The notes: generated by a model from the sequence alone, not told the origin. Shown: positions 1 through 5,371, counted from the stretch's first letter. The stretch is 12,723 nt of DNA from Pseudorhodobacter sp. (GCA_024641255.1 JAHEDL010000001.1:1-12723); one strand, 5' to 3'. Numbers and translations are program-made.

Positions 1-125
1 GCGACAACCTGAAGTTCAACGTCTCGCTGATCGCTCCGATCGCGATGGAAGAAAAACTGCGCTTCGCTATCCGCGAAGGCGGCCGCACCGTTGGTGCAGG
101 CGTCGTCTCGAAAATCATCGAGTGA
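1..125 (+). CDS. tuf: Elongation factor Tu, C-terminal end (partial)
   Basis: This is the last 40 residues of EF-Tu; the reading frame begins at base 3 and ends with TGA at 123-125. The visible protein starts [20 protein letters not shown] and closes with the hallmark end [17 protein letters not shown] of domain 3. EF-Tu is the GTPase that carries aminoacyl-tRNA to the ribosomal A site; the GTPase domain lies outside the window. A strong intrinsic terminator follows 25 nt after the stop, so this is the end of its transcript. In many proteobacteria a tuf copy sits just upstream of a tRNA-Trp gene and secE-nusG, which matches the arrangement here. Identification is very secure; which tuf copy this is cannot be told. 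Confidence 0.97.
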   Translation, partial: DNLKFNVSLIAPIAMEEKLRFAIREGGRTVGAGVVSKIIE

Positions 126-150
126 TTTCGGCGCATCGCCGCTAGTTCGG

Positions 151-179
151 AAAAGGCCGCCCCGATGGGCGGCCTTTTT
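151..179 (+). terminator. Intrinsic terminator of tuf
   Basis: A perfect 12-bp stem pairs 151-162 (aaaaggccgccc) with 167-178 (gggcggcctttt) around a cgat tetraloop, and a run of five T ends at 179. The GC core and U-tract are a textbook Rho-independent terminator. It closes tuf and separates it from the accessory genes downstream. The A-run/T-run symmetry would also allow some activity on the other strand. Confidence 0.93.
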
Positions 180-331
180 CATTTCGGCAGGGCAAATAAT
201 TTCTATCGAAACCCGCCTCCACCGCTTATAGTTGTGAAATCTGGCGGCGTTATTTTCGCTGCTGTCTGTTTCAGGCTTTTCCCGTTTTCAGCGCGCAGAC
301 CGCGCGTATTCGTCAAAAGGGGGTCCTGCTT

Positions 332-883
332 ATGACCTATATTGCTGCCAATGCTGTTGCTTTTGCCCAACGCCAGACCGGACGCTATCGCGACGGCGAA
401 TGTTGGACTTTGATCGAAGATGCAGTGGTGGGGGCGGGCGGCAAGTCTTCGCGCGGGCTGACGCCGAATTTTAGTGCGCAGTCGTCTTATGTCTGGGGCA
501 CGGGCGTGCTGATCAGCGCGCTGCAGGCGGGCGATGTGCTGCAGTTTACCCGCTACAGTTGGACGCGGTCGATCACCATTGATGTCACCAATCCCGATGG
601 CTCTGGCAGCGTGAACACCACTACCCAGCAAGAGGTGCGCGGCGCGCCCAATCATACCGCAATGGTGGTGCGGGTGGTATCGCCCGGGGTGGTCGAGGTG
701 GTTGAACAGAACATTCCCACCGCCACCGGCCCGGTGCAAACGCTGGAGCTGGTGCTGACAGCCCCCGCGCCCAGCACCGAAACCACCCGAACGCCGGGCA
801 GGGACGGCGCGACAGTGACGGTCACCACCACCTCTGATGCCGTCACCAACCCGCCGCGCTGCTACCGCCCGATCAGTTCTTAG
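332..883 (+). CDS. CHAP/NlpC-P60-like (papain-fold) protein of unknown role
   Basis: A 183-residue protein. Motifs visible in order: Cys24 in DGECWTL, YVWG at about 53-56, LQAGDVLQF at about 64-72, His108 in PNHTAMVV, and E125-x-N127 in VEVVEQN. A nucleophile Cys at the head of a helix, a GD-hydrophobic-F strand, and a His strand followed by E-Q-N is the layout of CHAP-type cysteine peptidases/amidases. Such enzymes usually cut peptidoglycan peptides or amide bonds. There is no signal peptide or membrane segment, so a cell-wall role is not obvious, and the Thr-rich C-terminal tail (about 130-183) is unassigned. The start fits an AGGGGG ribosome site at 318-323, 8 nt before ATG. The opposite-strand reading is an Arg/His-rich mirror and was rejected. 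The stop overlaps that of the convergent DUF2798 gene. Fold is inferred from motifs; substrate and function are unknown. Confidence 0.78.
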   Translation: MTYIAANAVAFAQRQTGRYRDGECWTLIEDAVVGAGGKSSRGLTPNFSAQSSYVWGTGVLISALQAGDVLQFTRYSWTRSITIDVTNPDGSGSVNTTTQQEVRGAPNHTAMVVRVVSPGVVEVVEQNIPTATGPVQTLELVLTAPAPSTETTRTPGRDGATVTVTTTSDAVTNPPRCYRPISS

Positions 884-1107
884 GCTTTGGCGGTCAGCTT
901 GCCGACCAAGCGGCGGGTGATGGGGGCCACCACCAGAACGACCGGAAAGGCGATGGCCCAAGACAGCAGCCAGTTGCCCGCCCAAGCGGCCGGAAACCCG
1001 GCGCCAAAGCCAAGGGCGCGAAACGTCGACAGGCCGGACACCATGCAAGACATCAGACCGGACAGGATGAAACCGAACAGAATCGGGGCGAAGCGGGCAG
1101 GGATCAT
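880..1107 (-). CDS. DUF2798 family small membrane protein
   Basis: A 75-residue minus-strand protein with two hydrophobic segments: about residues 6-28 (FAPILFGFILSGLMSCMVSG) and about 43-63 (WLLSWAIAFPVVLVVAP), then a basic end (TRRLVGKLTAKA). The pattern L-S-G-L-M-S-x-x-V-S-G plus F-P-x-x-W-x-x-x-W-L-x-S-W-x-I-A-F-P-x-V-L-V-V-A-P is the recognisable DUF2798 signature, a family of small two-span inner-membrane proteins of unknown function. The ATG is at 1105-1107; a weak purine stretch (GAAAG) lies upstream on the minus strand. A promoter-like pair at 1140-1168 faces it. Its TAA stop shares bases with the TAG stop of the convergent gene. The overlapping plus-strand reading lacks any family pattern and is a shadow. 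Confidence 0.83.
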   Translation of the reverse strand: MIPARFAPILFGFILSGLMSCMVSGLSTFRALGFGAGFPAAWAGNWLLSWAIAFPVVLVVAPITRRLVGKLTAKA

Positions 1108-1139
1108 GGGGTGCTTTCGGTAAAGAACAGGAAGCCCCC

Positions 1140-1168
1140 CTGTTACGCCGACGCTTTCCTGCTGCCAA
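1140..1168 (-). promoter_or_regulatory. Candidate promoter for the DUF2798 gene
   Basis: Reading the minus strand, TTGGCA (1168-1163) is followed after exactly 17 nt by TAACAG (1145-1140). This leaves roughly 32 nt to the start codon. The -10 box lacks the final T of the consensus, as do the other candidates in this window. Found by eye only. Confidence 0.4.
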
Positions 1169-1193
1169 GCTGCTGATATCCCGGATTCCCCTC

Positions 1194-1222
1194 TTGATTT
1201 CCCCCGCGCGCTGCCGTAACTC
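1194..1222 (+). promoter_or_regulatory. Candidate promoter for tRNA-Trp
   Basis: TTGATT (1194-1199), 17-nt spacer, TAACTC (1217-1222). Transcription would begin near 1229, giving a tRNA precursor with a leader of about 7 nt before the mature 5' end at 1236. Position and spacing are good; the -10 match is partial and lacks the final T. Confidence 0.45.
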
Positions 1223-1235
1223 CCGCCGCAGGCCT

Positions 1236-1311
1236 AGGAGTTTAGCTCAGTTGGTAGAGCATCGGTCTCCAAAACCGAGGGTCGTGGGTTCGAGTCCCCC
1301 AACTCCTGCCA
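1236..1311 (+). tRNA. tRNA-Trp (anticodon CCA)
   Basis: A complete 76-nt cloverleaf. The acceptor arm aggagtt (1236-1242) pairs with aactcct (1301-1307), discriminator G is at 1308 and the CCA end is encoded (1309-1311). The D arm is gctc/gagc (1245-1248 with 1257-1260). The anticodon stem tcggt/accga (1262-1266 with 1274-1278) holds loop ctccaaa with CCA at 1269-1271, which decodes UGG. The T arm has loop ttcgagt (1289-1295); its stem gtggg/ccccc (1284-1288 with 1296-1300) has one U-C mismatch at the second pair. No T-run terminator follows directly. A tRNA-Trp gene upstream of secE-nusG is a common proteobacterial arrangement. Confidence 0.97.
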
Positions 1312-1343
1312 GGTCTATCCCCAAGAATCGTGATGTGACGTGA

Positions 1344-1360
1344 CTGGTCAAACCGACCAG
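1344..1360 (+). repeat. Short inverted repeat between tRNA-Trp and msrB
   Basis: ctggtc (1344-1349) and gaccag (1355-1360) form a perfect 6-bp inverted repeat around aaacc. It lies 33 nt after the tRNA and 44 nt before the msrB start. No T-run follows, so it is not an obvious terminator. It could be an operator half-site pair or a processing hairpin; TATTCT at 1370-1375 just downstream is a possible -10 box but has no good -35. Confidence 0.35.
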
Positions 1361-1404
1361 CCCGCCCCATATTCTGCGCTGACATCCAGACCGGAGAGCC
1401 CGCG

Positions 1405-1851
1405 ATGAAACCCTATCAAAAATCCGCCGACGCCATCGCCGCCCTGTCGCCCGAACAGTTTCGGGTAACGCAGCAAAACGGCACCGAACGGCCCGGCACC
1501 GGCGCCTATCTGCACAATGACGAACCCGGTATCTATGTAGACATCGTATCTGGCGAACCGCTGTTTGCCTCGGCTGACAAGTTTGACAGCCACTGCGGCT
1601 GGCCCAGCTTTACCAAGCCGATTGAACCAGCGCATGTTGCCGAACTGCGCGACACCACGCTTGGCATGCTGCGGATCGAAGTGCGGTCAACCCATGGCGA
1701 CAGCCACTTGGGGCATGTGTTTCCCGATGGCCCGCGCGACCGGGGCGGCCTGCGCTATTGCATCAATTCGGCGTCGCTGCGCTTTGTGCATCGCGACGAC
1801 ATGCAGGCCGAAGGCTATGGCGCCTACCTTGATCAGGTCGAGGAACGCTAG
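1405..1851 (+). CDS. msrB: Peptide-methionine (R)-S-oxide reductase MsrB
   Basis: A 148-residue single-domain MsrB that reduces the R-epimer of methionine sulfoxide in proteins, normally recycled by thioredoxin. Visible motifs: [10 protein letters not shown] (Cys64, the usual resolving position), [10 protein letters not shown] (about 101-110), and [11 protein letters not shown] with the catalytic Cys119. These are the only two cysteines. The two CxxC pairs that bind zinc in many MsrBs are absent: where E. coli MsrB has a CGNC segment this protein has STHG, so it is a zinc-free type using Cys119-Cys64 exchange. No signal peptide, so cytoplasmic. GGAG at 1393-1396 sits 8 nt before ATG. It stands alone between the tRNA and secE, an accessory insertion in this conserved neighbourhood. 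The codon style is ordinary; a TCA codon occurs here, unlike in rpoB. Confidence 0.96.
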   Translation: MKPYQKSADAIAALSPEQFRVTQQNGTERPGTGAYLHNDEPGIYVDIVSGEPLFASADKFDSHCGWPSFTKPIEPAHVAELRDTTLGMLRIEVRSTHGDSHLGHVFPDGPRDRGGLRYCINSASLRFVHRDDMQAEGYGAYLDQVEER

Positions 1852-1856
1852 GCCGC

Positions 1857-1885
1857 TTGAATTCGGCGCGCGATACGCGTATCTG
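1857..1885 (+). promoter_or_regulatory. Candidate promoter for secE
   Basis: TTGAAT (1857-1862), 17-nt spacer, TATCTG (1880-1885), with expected initiation near 1892 and a 5' leader of about 35 nt before secE. It begins 6 nt after the msrB stop, which suggests that secE is transcribed independently of msrB. The -10 box lacks the final T. Confidence 0.42.
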
Positions 1886-1926
1886 CGCCATAGATTCCTA
1901 GAACAAGAAACGCGCGGAACCCGAAA

Positions 1927-2121
1927 ATGGCCAAGACCAACCCCGTCCAGTTCATGCAGCAGGTTCGCTCCGAGGTTGCCAAGGTTGCTTGGCCGTCCCG
2001 CCGCGAAGTTGTGCTGACGACCGTCATGGTCTTCATCATGGCCGCCCTGACCGCGACCTTCTTCAGCCTTGTCGATATGGCCATCCGTTTCGGTTTGACC
2101 ACGATCGTCACCGGCTTCTGA
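1927..2121 (+). CDS. secE: Preprotein translocase subunit SecE
   Basis: A 64-residue SecE, the small essential subunit that clamps SecY in the SecYEG inner-membrane channel. The conserved amphipathic helix is clear (QFMQQVRSEVAKVAWPSRRE, residues 8-27, with the invariant W-P), followed by one membrane span at about 28-56 (VVLTTVMVFIMAALTATFFSLVDMAI). It is the minimal one-span form; E. coli SecE is about twice as long with three spans. The ATG at 1927 is preceded by a weak GGAA-type ribosome site (cggaacccgaaa). secE-nusG is one of the most conserved bacterial gene pairs. Here the two are separated by 222 nt that carry an intrinsic terminator, so they may not be simply co-transcribed. Confidence 0.96.
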   Translation: MAKTNPVQFMQQVRSEVAKVAWPSRREVVLTTVMVFIMAALTATFFSLVDMAIRFGLTTIVTGF

Positions 2122-2166
2122 ATTGCGCCGATCTGGCCGAATACGGGGTCAGATGGTGGAATTCCC

Positions 2167-2195
2167 TTGAAATTAGGGCTGCGCGGGGGTATTCC
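2167..2195 (+). promoter_or_regulatory. Candidate promoter between secE and nusG
   Basis: TTGAAA (2167-2172), 17-nt spacer, TATTCC (2190-2195). Transcription would start near 2202 and run at once into the terminator hairpin at 2216-2250. It would therefore yield a leader of about 50 nt, or be an attenuated nusG promoter. A separate TAGAAT at 2296-2301 could be a nusG -10 box but has no good -35 at normal spacing. Confidence 0.35.
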
Positions 2196-2215
2196 GCGCA
2201 AATCCAATGGGAAAC

Positions 2216-2250
2216 CGGCGCGCAGCGATTCGTGTTGCGCGCTGTTTTTT
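2216..2250 (+). terminator. Intrinsic terminator/attenuator between secE and nusG
   Basis: Arms 2216-2227 (cggcgcgcagcg) and 2233-2244 (tgttgcgcgctg) pair over 12 positions, with a continuous GC-rich core of gcgcgca with tgcgcgc and a few G-U pairs. The loop is attcg. Six T follow at 2245-2250. It lies 94 nt after the secE stop and 93 nt before the nusG start. It either ends the secE transcript or works as a leader attenuator for nusG. Confidence 0.72.
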
Positions 2251-2343
2251 GTTCGGATCCCAAACGGGACACGGTGGGTTAACCACTGGAAAACATAGAA
2301 TTTTCGGACGCAACGGCGGCCGGGCAGACAAGGTGGAACTGGC

Positions 2344-2877
2344 ATGGCCAAGCGTTGGTATTCGGTGAGCGTTCTCTCGAACTTCGAGAAGAAAGTTGCC
2401 GAGCAGATCAAGACTGCCGTGGCCGAAGCTGGTCTTGGCGATGAAATTGACGAAGTCTTGGTGCCCACCGAAGAGGTGATCGAGGTGCGTCGCGGCAAGA
2501 AAGTGACGTCGGAACGTCGCTTTATGCCGGGCTATGTGCTGGTGCGCATGGAAATGTCGTCGCGCGGCTATCACCTGATTTCGTCGATCAACCGCGTCAC
2601 CGGCTTCCTTGGTCCGCAAGGCAAGCCGATGCCGATGCGCGACGCCGAAGTGAACCAGATTCTGAACCGGGTTGAAGAGGGCGAAATCGCGCCGCGCAAC
2701 CTGATCCGCTTCGAAACCGGCGAGAAGGTGAAAGTCACCGACGGTCCGTTCGAAGGCTTCGACGGTATGGTCGAGGATGTGGATGAAGCAAACAGCCGCT
2801 TGAAAGTGTCGGTCTCGATCTTTGGTCGGGCGACGCCGGTGGAATTGGAATTCACTCAGGTTTCCAAAGGGATCTGA
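2344..2877 (+). CDS. nusG: Transcription termination/antitermination factor NusG
   Basis: A 177-residue NusG. The N-terminal NGN domain (about 1-115) starts KRWYSVSVLSNFEKKVAEQI and contains the signature RRFMPGYVLVRM plus VTGFLG. The C-terminal KOW domain (about 122-177) has GEKVKVTDGPFEGFDGMVEDVD and ends VELEFTQVSKGI. NusG binds the RNA polymerase clamp to suppress pausing; its KOW domain contacts Rho or ribosomal protein S10. The start has a good AGGTGGA ribosome site at 2331-2337. The length is normal for alphaproteobacteria. It opens the nusG-rplKAJL-rpoBC block and is followed by a 107-nt structured spacer before rplK. Confidence 0.98.
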   Translation: MAKRWYSVSVLSNFEKKVAEQIKTAVAEAGLGDEIDEVLVPTEEVIEVRRGKKVTSERRFMPGYVLVRMEMSSRGYHLISSINRVTGFLGPQGKPMPMRDAEVNQILNRVEEGEIAPRNLIRFETGEKVKVTDGPFEGFDGMVEDVDEANSRLKVSVSIFGRATPVELEFTQVSKGI

Positions 2878-2884
2878 GTGCATC

Positions 2885-2938
2885 GCGTGGGAGGCGAGCG
2901 CCCGTAACAGGGTGACGAACCGAACCACTAAACCGCGC
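2885..2938 (+). promoter_or_regulatory. Structured rplK leader, candidate L1 operator
   Basis: In the nusG-rplK spacer, gcgtgg (2885-2890) can pair with ccgcgc (2933-2938). Inside lies a small hairpin, ccc (2901-2903) with ggg (2910-2912), around gtaaca. In E. coli, ribosomal protein L1 represses the rplK-rplA mRNA by binding a site near the rplK start that resembles its 23S rRNA site, so a leader of this kind is expected here. The word CCCGTAAC-N7-CGAAC (2901-2920) recurs in the rplJ leader. Structure was drawn by eye and L1 binding is inference. Confidence 0.4.
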
Positions 2939-2984
2939 CATTCGTCCAATACCGGGCGGGCGCTGTGAGTAGAGGAGAGGCCAC

Positions 2985-3437
2985 ATGGCCAAGAAGATTA
3001 TCGGCAGCCTGAAGCTGCAAGTTAAAGCGGGCCAAGCCAACCCGTCCCCGCCGGTCGGTCCGGCGCTGGGTCAGCGCGGCTTGAACATCATGGCCTTCGT
3101 GAAGGAATTCAACGCGAAGACCGCTGACATCGAGCCGGGCACCCCGACTCCGGTCATCATCACCTACTACCAGGACAAGTCGTTCAGCCTCGAGCTGAAG
3201 ACCGCCCCGGCTTCCTTCTTGCTGAAAAAAGCTGCTGGCCTGCCGCCGGTTGGCAAGCGTAACCGCGCCAAAGGTTCGGTTAAGCCGGGCCACGCCGTTG
3301 CTGGCGCTGTGTCGGTTGCTCAGATCCGCGCGATCGCAGAGACCAAAATGAAAGACCTGAACGCGAACTCCGTCGAGGCCGCGATGCAGGTTATCATGGG
3401 CTCGGCGAAGTCCTGCGGCATCGAAGTGAAAGGGTAA
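2985..3437 (+). CDS. rplK: Large ribosomal subunit protein L11
   Basis: A 150-residue L11, which binds the GTPase-associated centre of 23S rRNA at the base of the factor-binding stalk. The N-terminal domain shows [20 protein letters not shown] and [14 protein letters not shown], with the conserved proline-rich switch. The C-terminal rRNA-binding domain (about 75-150) contains FLLKKAAGL and ends with [13 protein letters not shown] strong ribosome site, AGGAGAGG, lies at 2973-2980, just before ATG 2985. The stop is separated from the rplA start by only 3 nt, and the rplA ribosome site lies inside the end of rplK, indicating tight translational coupling. Confidence 0.99.
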   Translation: MAKKIIGSLKLQVKAGQANPSPPVGPALGQRGLNIMAFVKEFNAKTADIEPGTPTPVIITYYQDKSFSLELKTAPASFLLKKAAGLPPVGKRNRAKGSVKPGHAVAGAVSVAQIRAIAETKMKDLNANSVEAAMQVIMGSAKSCGIEVKG

Positions 3438-3440
3438 GTC

Positions 3441-4139
3441 ATGGCCAAGGTTGCAAAACGTACCGCCGCTGCGCGGAAGGCCTTTGATGGCAAGAACCTG
3501 ATCTCGGTTGAAGAAGCTGTTGCGCTGATCAAAGGCGCTGCTTCTGCCAAGTTCGACGAAACGCTGGAAATCGCGATGAACCTGGGCGTTGACCCGCGTC
3601 ACGCTGACCAGATGGTTCGCGGTGTTGTCGCGCTGCCGAACGGCACCGGTAAAACCGTTCGCGTTGCCGTGTTCGCACGTGGCGCCAAGGCTGACGAAGC
3701 CAAGGCTGCTGGCGCAGACATCGTTGGCGCAGAAGACCTGATGGAAACCATTCAGCAGGGCAAGATCGAGTTTGATCGTTGCATCGCAACGCCGGACATG
3801 ATGCCGCTGGTTGGTCGTCTGGGCAAAATCCTGGGCCCGCGCAACCTGATGCCGAACCCGAAGGTCGGCACGGTGACGATGGACGTGAAAACGGCCGTTG
3901 AAGCTGCCAAAGGTGGCGAAGTTCAGTTCAAAGTCGAAAAAGCTGGCGTCATCCACGCTGGTATCGGCAAAGTCTCGTTCTCGGACGACAAACTGGCGCA
4001 GAACGTGCGCGCGTTTGTGGATGCGGTCAGCCGCGCCAAGCCGACCGGTGCCAAGGGCGCGTACCTGAAAAAGGTTTCGCTGTCCTCGACCATGGGTCCG
4101 GGCGTGTCGCTGGACCTGTCCTCGGCCACCGCGAACTGA
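3441..4139 (+). CDS. rplA: Large ribosomal subunit protein L1
   Basis: A 232-residue L1, which forms the mobile L1 stalk of the ribosome and assists exit of deacylated tRNA. The family signature [20 protein letters not shown] is intact (about 128-147). So are the N-terminal segment [20 protein letters not shown] and the C-terminal [14 protein letters not shown]. The ATG follows the rplK stop by 3 nt and uses AAAGGGTAAG as its ribosome site. In E. coli L1 is the autorepressor of rplK-rplA; the same is plausible here. A GC-rich hairpin and a long leader for rplJ follow the stop. Confidence 0.99.
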   Translation: MAKVAKRTAAARKAFDGKNLISVEEAVALIKGAASAKFDETLEIAMNLGVDPRHADQMVRGVVALPNGTGKTVRVAVFARGAKADEAKAAGADIVGAEDLMETIQQGKIEFDRCIATPDMMPLVGRLGKILGPRNLMPNPKVGTVTMDVKTAVEAAKGGEVQFKVEKAGVIHAGIGKVSFSDDKLAQNVRAFVDAVSRAKPTGAKGAYLKKVSLSSTMGPGVSLDLSSATAN

Positions 4140-4144
4140 TTTGC

Positions 4145-4164
4145 AGGTGGGGTTCGCCCCACCT
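4145..4164 (+). other. Hairpin just after rplA
   Basis: aggtgggg (4145-4152) pairs perfectly with ccccacct (4157-4164) around a UUCG tetraloop; a GC pair outside a bulge can extend it. It starts 5 nt after the rplA stop. No T-run follows, so it should not terminate transcription well. An mRNA processing or 3'-end stability element is more likely. Confidence 0.8.
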
Positions 4165-4199
4165 TGCACCTGAAATTCCCGATGCCTTGGCAAAGGGAT

Positions 4200-4391
4200 G
4201 GTGGGGCGAAAAGACGCAAGTCCTTAGCCCCATCCTGTCCGAGACGGCCGGTGGCGCGCAAACGCCTTAATACCCTGCCCGAGATGGGGAACGAGATGAT
4301 GTCGCCTTCGGGGGATTTTGGCTCGGGACCCGTAACCAGGACCCGAACGCCTGTCGCAAGACGGGCTTAATTGAGCCGGGGGGAAACCCCC
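4200..4391 (+). promoter_or_regulatory. L10-type leader of the rplJL mRNA
   Basis: This part of the 269-nt rplA-rplJ spacer is full of potential structure. ggtggggc (4200-4207) pairs with gccccatc (4227-4234) and encloses gac-GCAA-gtc (4213-4222). ggcg (4253-4256) pairs with cgcc (4263-4266). gcctgtc (4349-4355) pairs with gacgggc (4360-4366) around a second GCAA loop. ggggg (4379-4383) pairs with ccccc (4387-4391) just before the rplJ ribosome site. In E. coli and many bacteria the L10-(L12)n complex binds a kink-turn leader at this exact position and represses rplJ-rplL translation. Position and structure fit that family; I could not run the covariance model, and the kink-turn itself is not resolved by eye. 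Confidence 0.66.
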
Positions 4392-4408
4392 AACCTTGGA
4401 GTGAAACT

Positions 4409-4924
4409 GTGGATAGAGCCCAGAAAGAGAAAGTGGTCGACGAACTCGGCCAAATCTTCGCAAGCTCTGGCGTTGTAGTGGTCGCCCACTACGCGGGTAT
4501 GACGGTTGCACAGATGCAGGACCTGCGCGCAAAAATGCGCGAAGTTGGTGGGTCCGTACGCGTTGCCAAGAACACGCTCGCCAAAATCGCCCTCGGTGGT
4601 AAGCCTTCTGAAAAGATGGGCTCTCTGCTGGCGGGCATGACCATGTTGTCCTATTCGGAAGATCCTGTGGCTGCTGCCAAGGTCTGCGAAGCTTACGCCA
4701 AGACGAACGACAAGTTCGTTATCATTGGCGGGGCTATGGGCGACACGGTTCTGGACCAGGCCGGTGTCAAAGCCGTGGCTGCTATGCCGTCGCGTGACGA
4801 GCTTATCGCTCAGATCGTTTCGTGCATCGGTGCGCCCGCCTCTGCCATCGCTGGTGCAATTGGTGCGCCTGCTTCGAACATCGCGAGCATCCTGTCGACC
4901 ATCGAGGAAAAGGCCGCGGCCTAA
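4409..4924 (+). CDS. rplJ: Large ribosomal subunit protein L10
   Basis: A 171-residue L10, the stalk base protein that binds 23S rRNA with its N-terminal domain and carries L7/L12 dimers on its C-terminal helix. Visible motifs: [20 protein letters not shown] at the N-terminus, [18 protein letters not shown], and [10 protein letters not shown]; the Ala-rich C-terminal helix (about 133-171) is the L12 docking arm. The start codon is GTG (4409-4411) with GGAG at 4398-4401; there is no ATG at an equivalent place, and the N-terminus from this GTG matches the family. Expression is probably controlled by the leader upstream. rplL follows after 65 nt containing a hairpin. Confidence 0.98.
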   Translation: MDRAQKEKVVDELGQIFASSGVVVVAHYAGMTVAQMQDLRAKMREVGGSVRVAKNTLAKIALGGKPSEKMGSLLAGMTMLSYSEDPVAAAKVCEAYAKTNDKFVIIGGAMGDTVLDQAGVKAVAAMPSRDELIAQIVSCIGAPASAIAGAIGAPASNIASILSTIEEKAAA

Positions 4925-4936
4925 TTCTCGACTCGC

Positions 4937-4953
4937 GTGGGGCGTTGCCCCAC
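4937..4953 (+). other. Hairpin between rplJ and rplL
   Basis: gtggggc (4937-4943) and gccccac (4947-4953) form a perfect stem with a gtt loop (or a 6-bp stem with a 5-nt loop), 12 nt after the rplJ stop. No T-run follows. Same style as the hairpins after rplA, rplL and rpoB. Likely an mRNA processing or stability element rather than a terminator. Confidence 0.75.
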
Positions 4954-4989
4954 CTCGTTGGAACCATCTTAAACTGAACGGAACATGAA

Positions 4990-5364
4990 ATGTCTGATCT
5001 GAACAAACTCGCCGAGCAAATCGTTGGCTTGACCCTGCTGCAGGCACAAGAGCTGAAAACCATCCTGAAAGACACCTACGGCATCGAGCCGGCTGCTGGT
5101 GGCGCTGTCATGATGGCTGCTGGCCCGGCTGCTGCTGCAGCTCCGGCTGAAGAGCAAACCGAATTCGACGTCGTTCTGACCGATGCAGGCGCAAACAAGA
5201 TCAACGTGATCAAAGAAGTGCGCACCATCACCGGTCTGGGCCTGAAAGAAGCCAAGGACCTCGTTGAAGCTGGCGGCAAAGTCAAAGAAGCTGTTGGCAA
5301 AGCCGACGCTGAAGCGATGAAGAAGAAGCTCGAAGAGGCTGGCGCCAAGGTCGAGCTGAAGTAA
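4990..5364 (+). CDS. rplL: Large ribosomal subunit protein L7/L12
   Basis: A 124-residue L7/L12, the multicopy acidic stalk protein that recruits EF-Tu, EF-G, IF2 and RF3. The N-terminal dimerisation domain (1-about 33) is [20 protein letters not shown]. An Ala/Gly/Pro hinge follows (about 35-54, [20 protein letters not shown]). The globular factor-binding domain (about 57-124) carries the invariant [20 protein letters not shown] and ends EAGAKVELK. The ATG at 4990 is preferred to an out-of-frame ATG at 4985: the purine patch CGGAA is 7 nt from the former but too close to the latter, and only the former gives L12. Highly biased codon use fits very high expression. Confidence 0.99.
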   Translation: MSDLNKLAEQIVGLTLLQAQELKTILKDTYGIEPAAGGAVMMAAGPAAAAAPAEEQTEFDVVLTDAGANKINVIKEVRTITGLGLKEAKDLVEAGGKVKEAVGKADAEAMKKKLEEAGAKVELK

Positions 5365-5371
5365 TTCTTCT

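Noticed and set aside
204..232. TATCGA/TATAGT as a promoter for the CHAP-like gene
   Set aside because: The -10-like TATAGT (227-232) is fair, but the -35 match at 17-nt spacing is poor, so I could not support it.
203..1168. A 321-codon minus-strand frame covering the CHAP-like gene and the DUF2798 region
   Set aside because: Arg/His/Gly-rich with no family pattern. The plus-strand CHAP motifs and the DUF2798 frame explain the same DNA better.
1989..2282. A 97-codon plus-strand frame overlapping secE and the secE-nusG spacer
   Set aside because: Out of frame with secE, reads through the terminator hairpin, and has no plausible ribosome site.
4145..4164. The rplA-end hairpin as a transcription terminator
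   Set aside because: No T-run follows the stem (next bases are tgcacctg), and rplJL-rpoBC are expected to be transcribed from upstream.
2928..4193. A 421-codon minus-strand frame opposite rplK-rplA
   Set aside because: Mirror of two certain ribosomal protein genes, in the same codon register; low-complexity Arg/His/Asn-rich product.
4164..4370. A 68-codon plus-strand frame within the rplA-rplJ spacer
   Set aside because: It lies over the leader's stem-loops, has no ribosome site and an Arg/Pro-rich product without similarity to any family I know.
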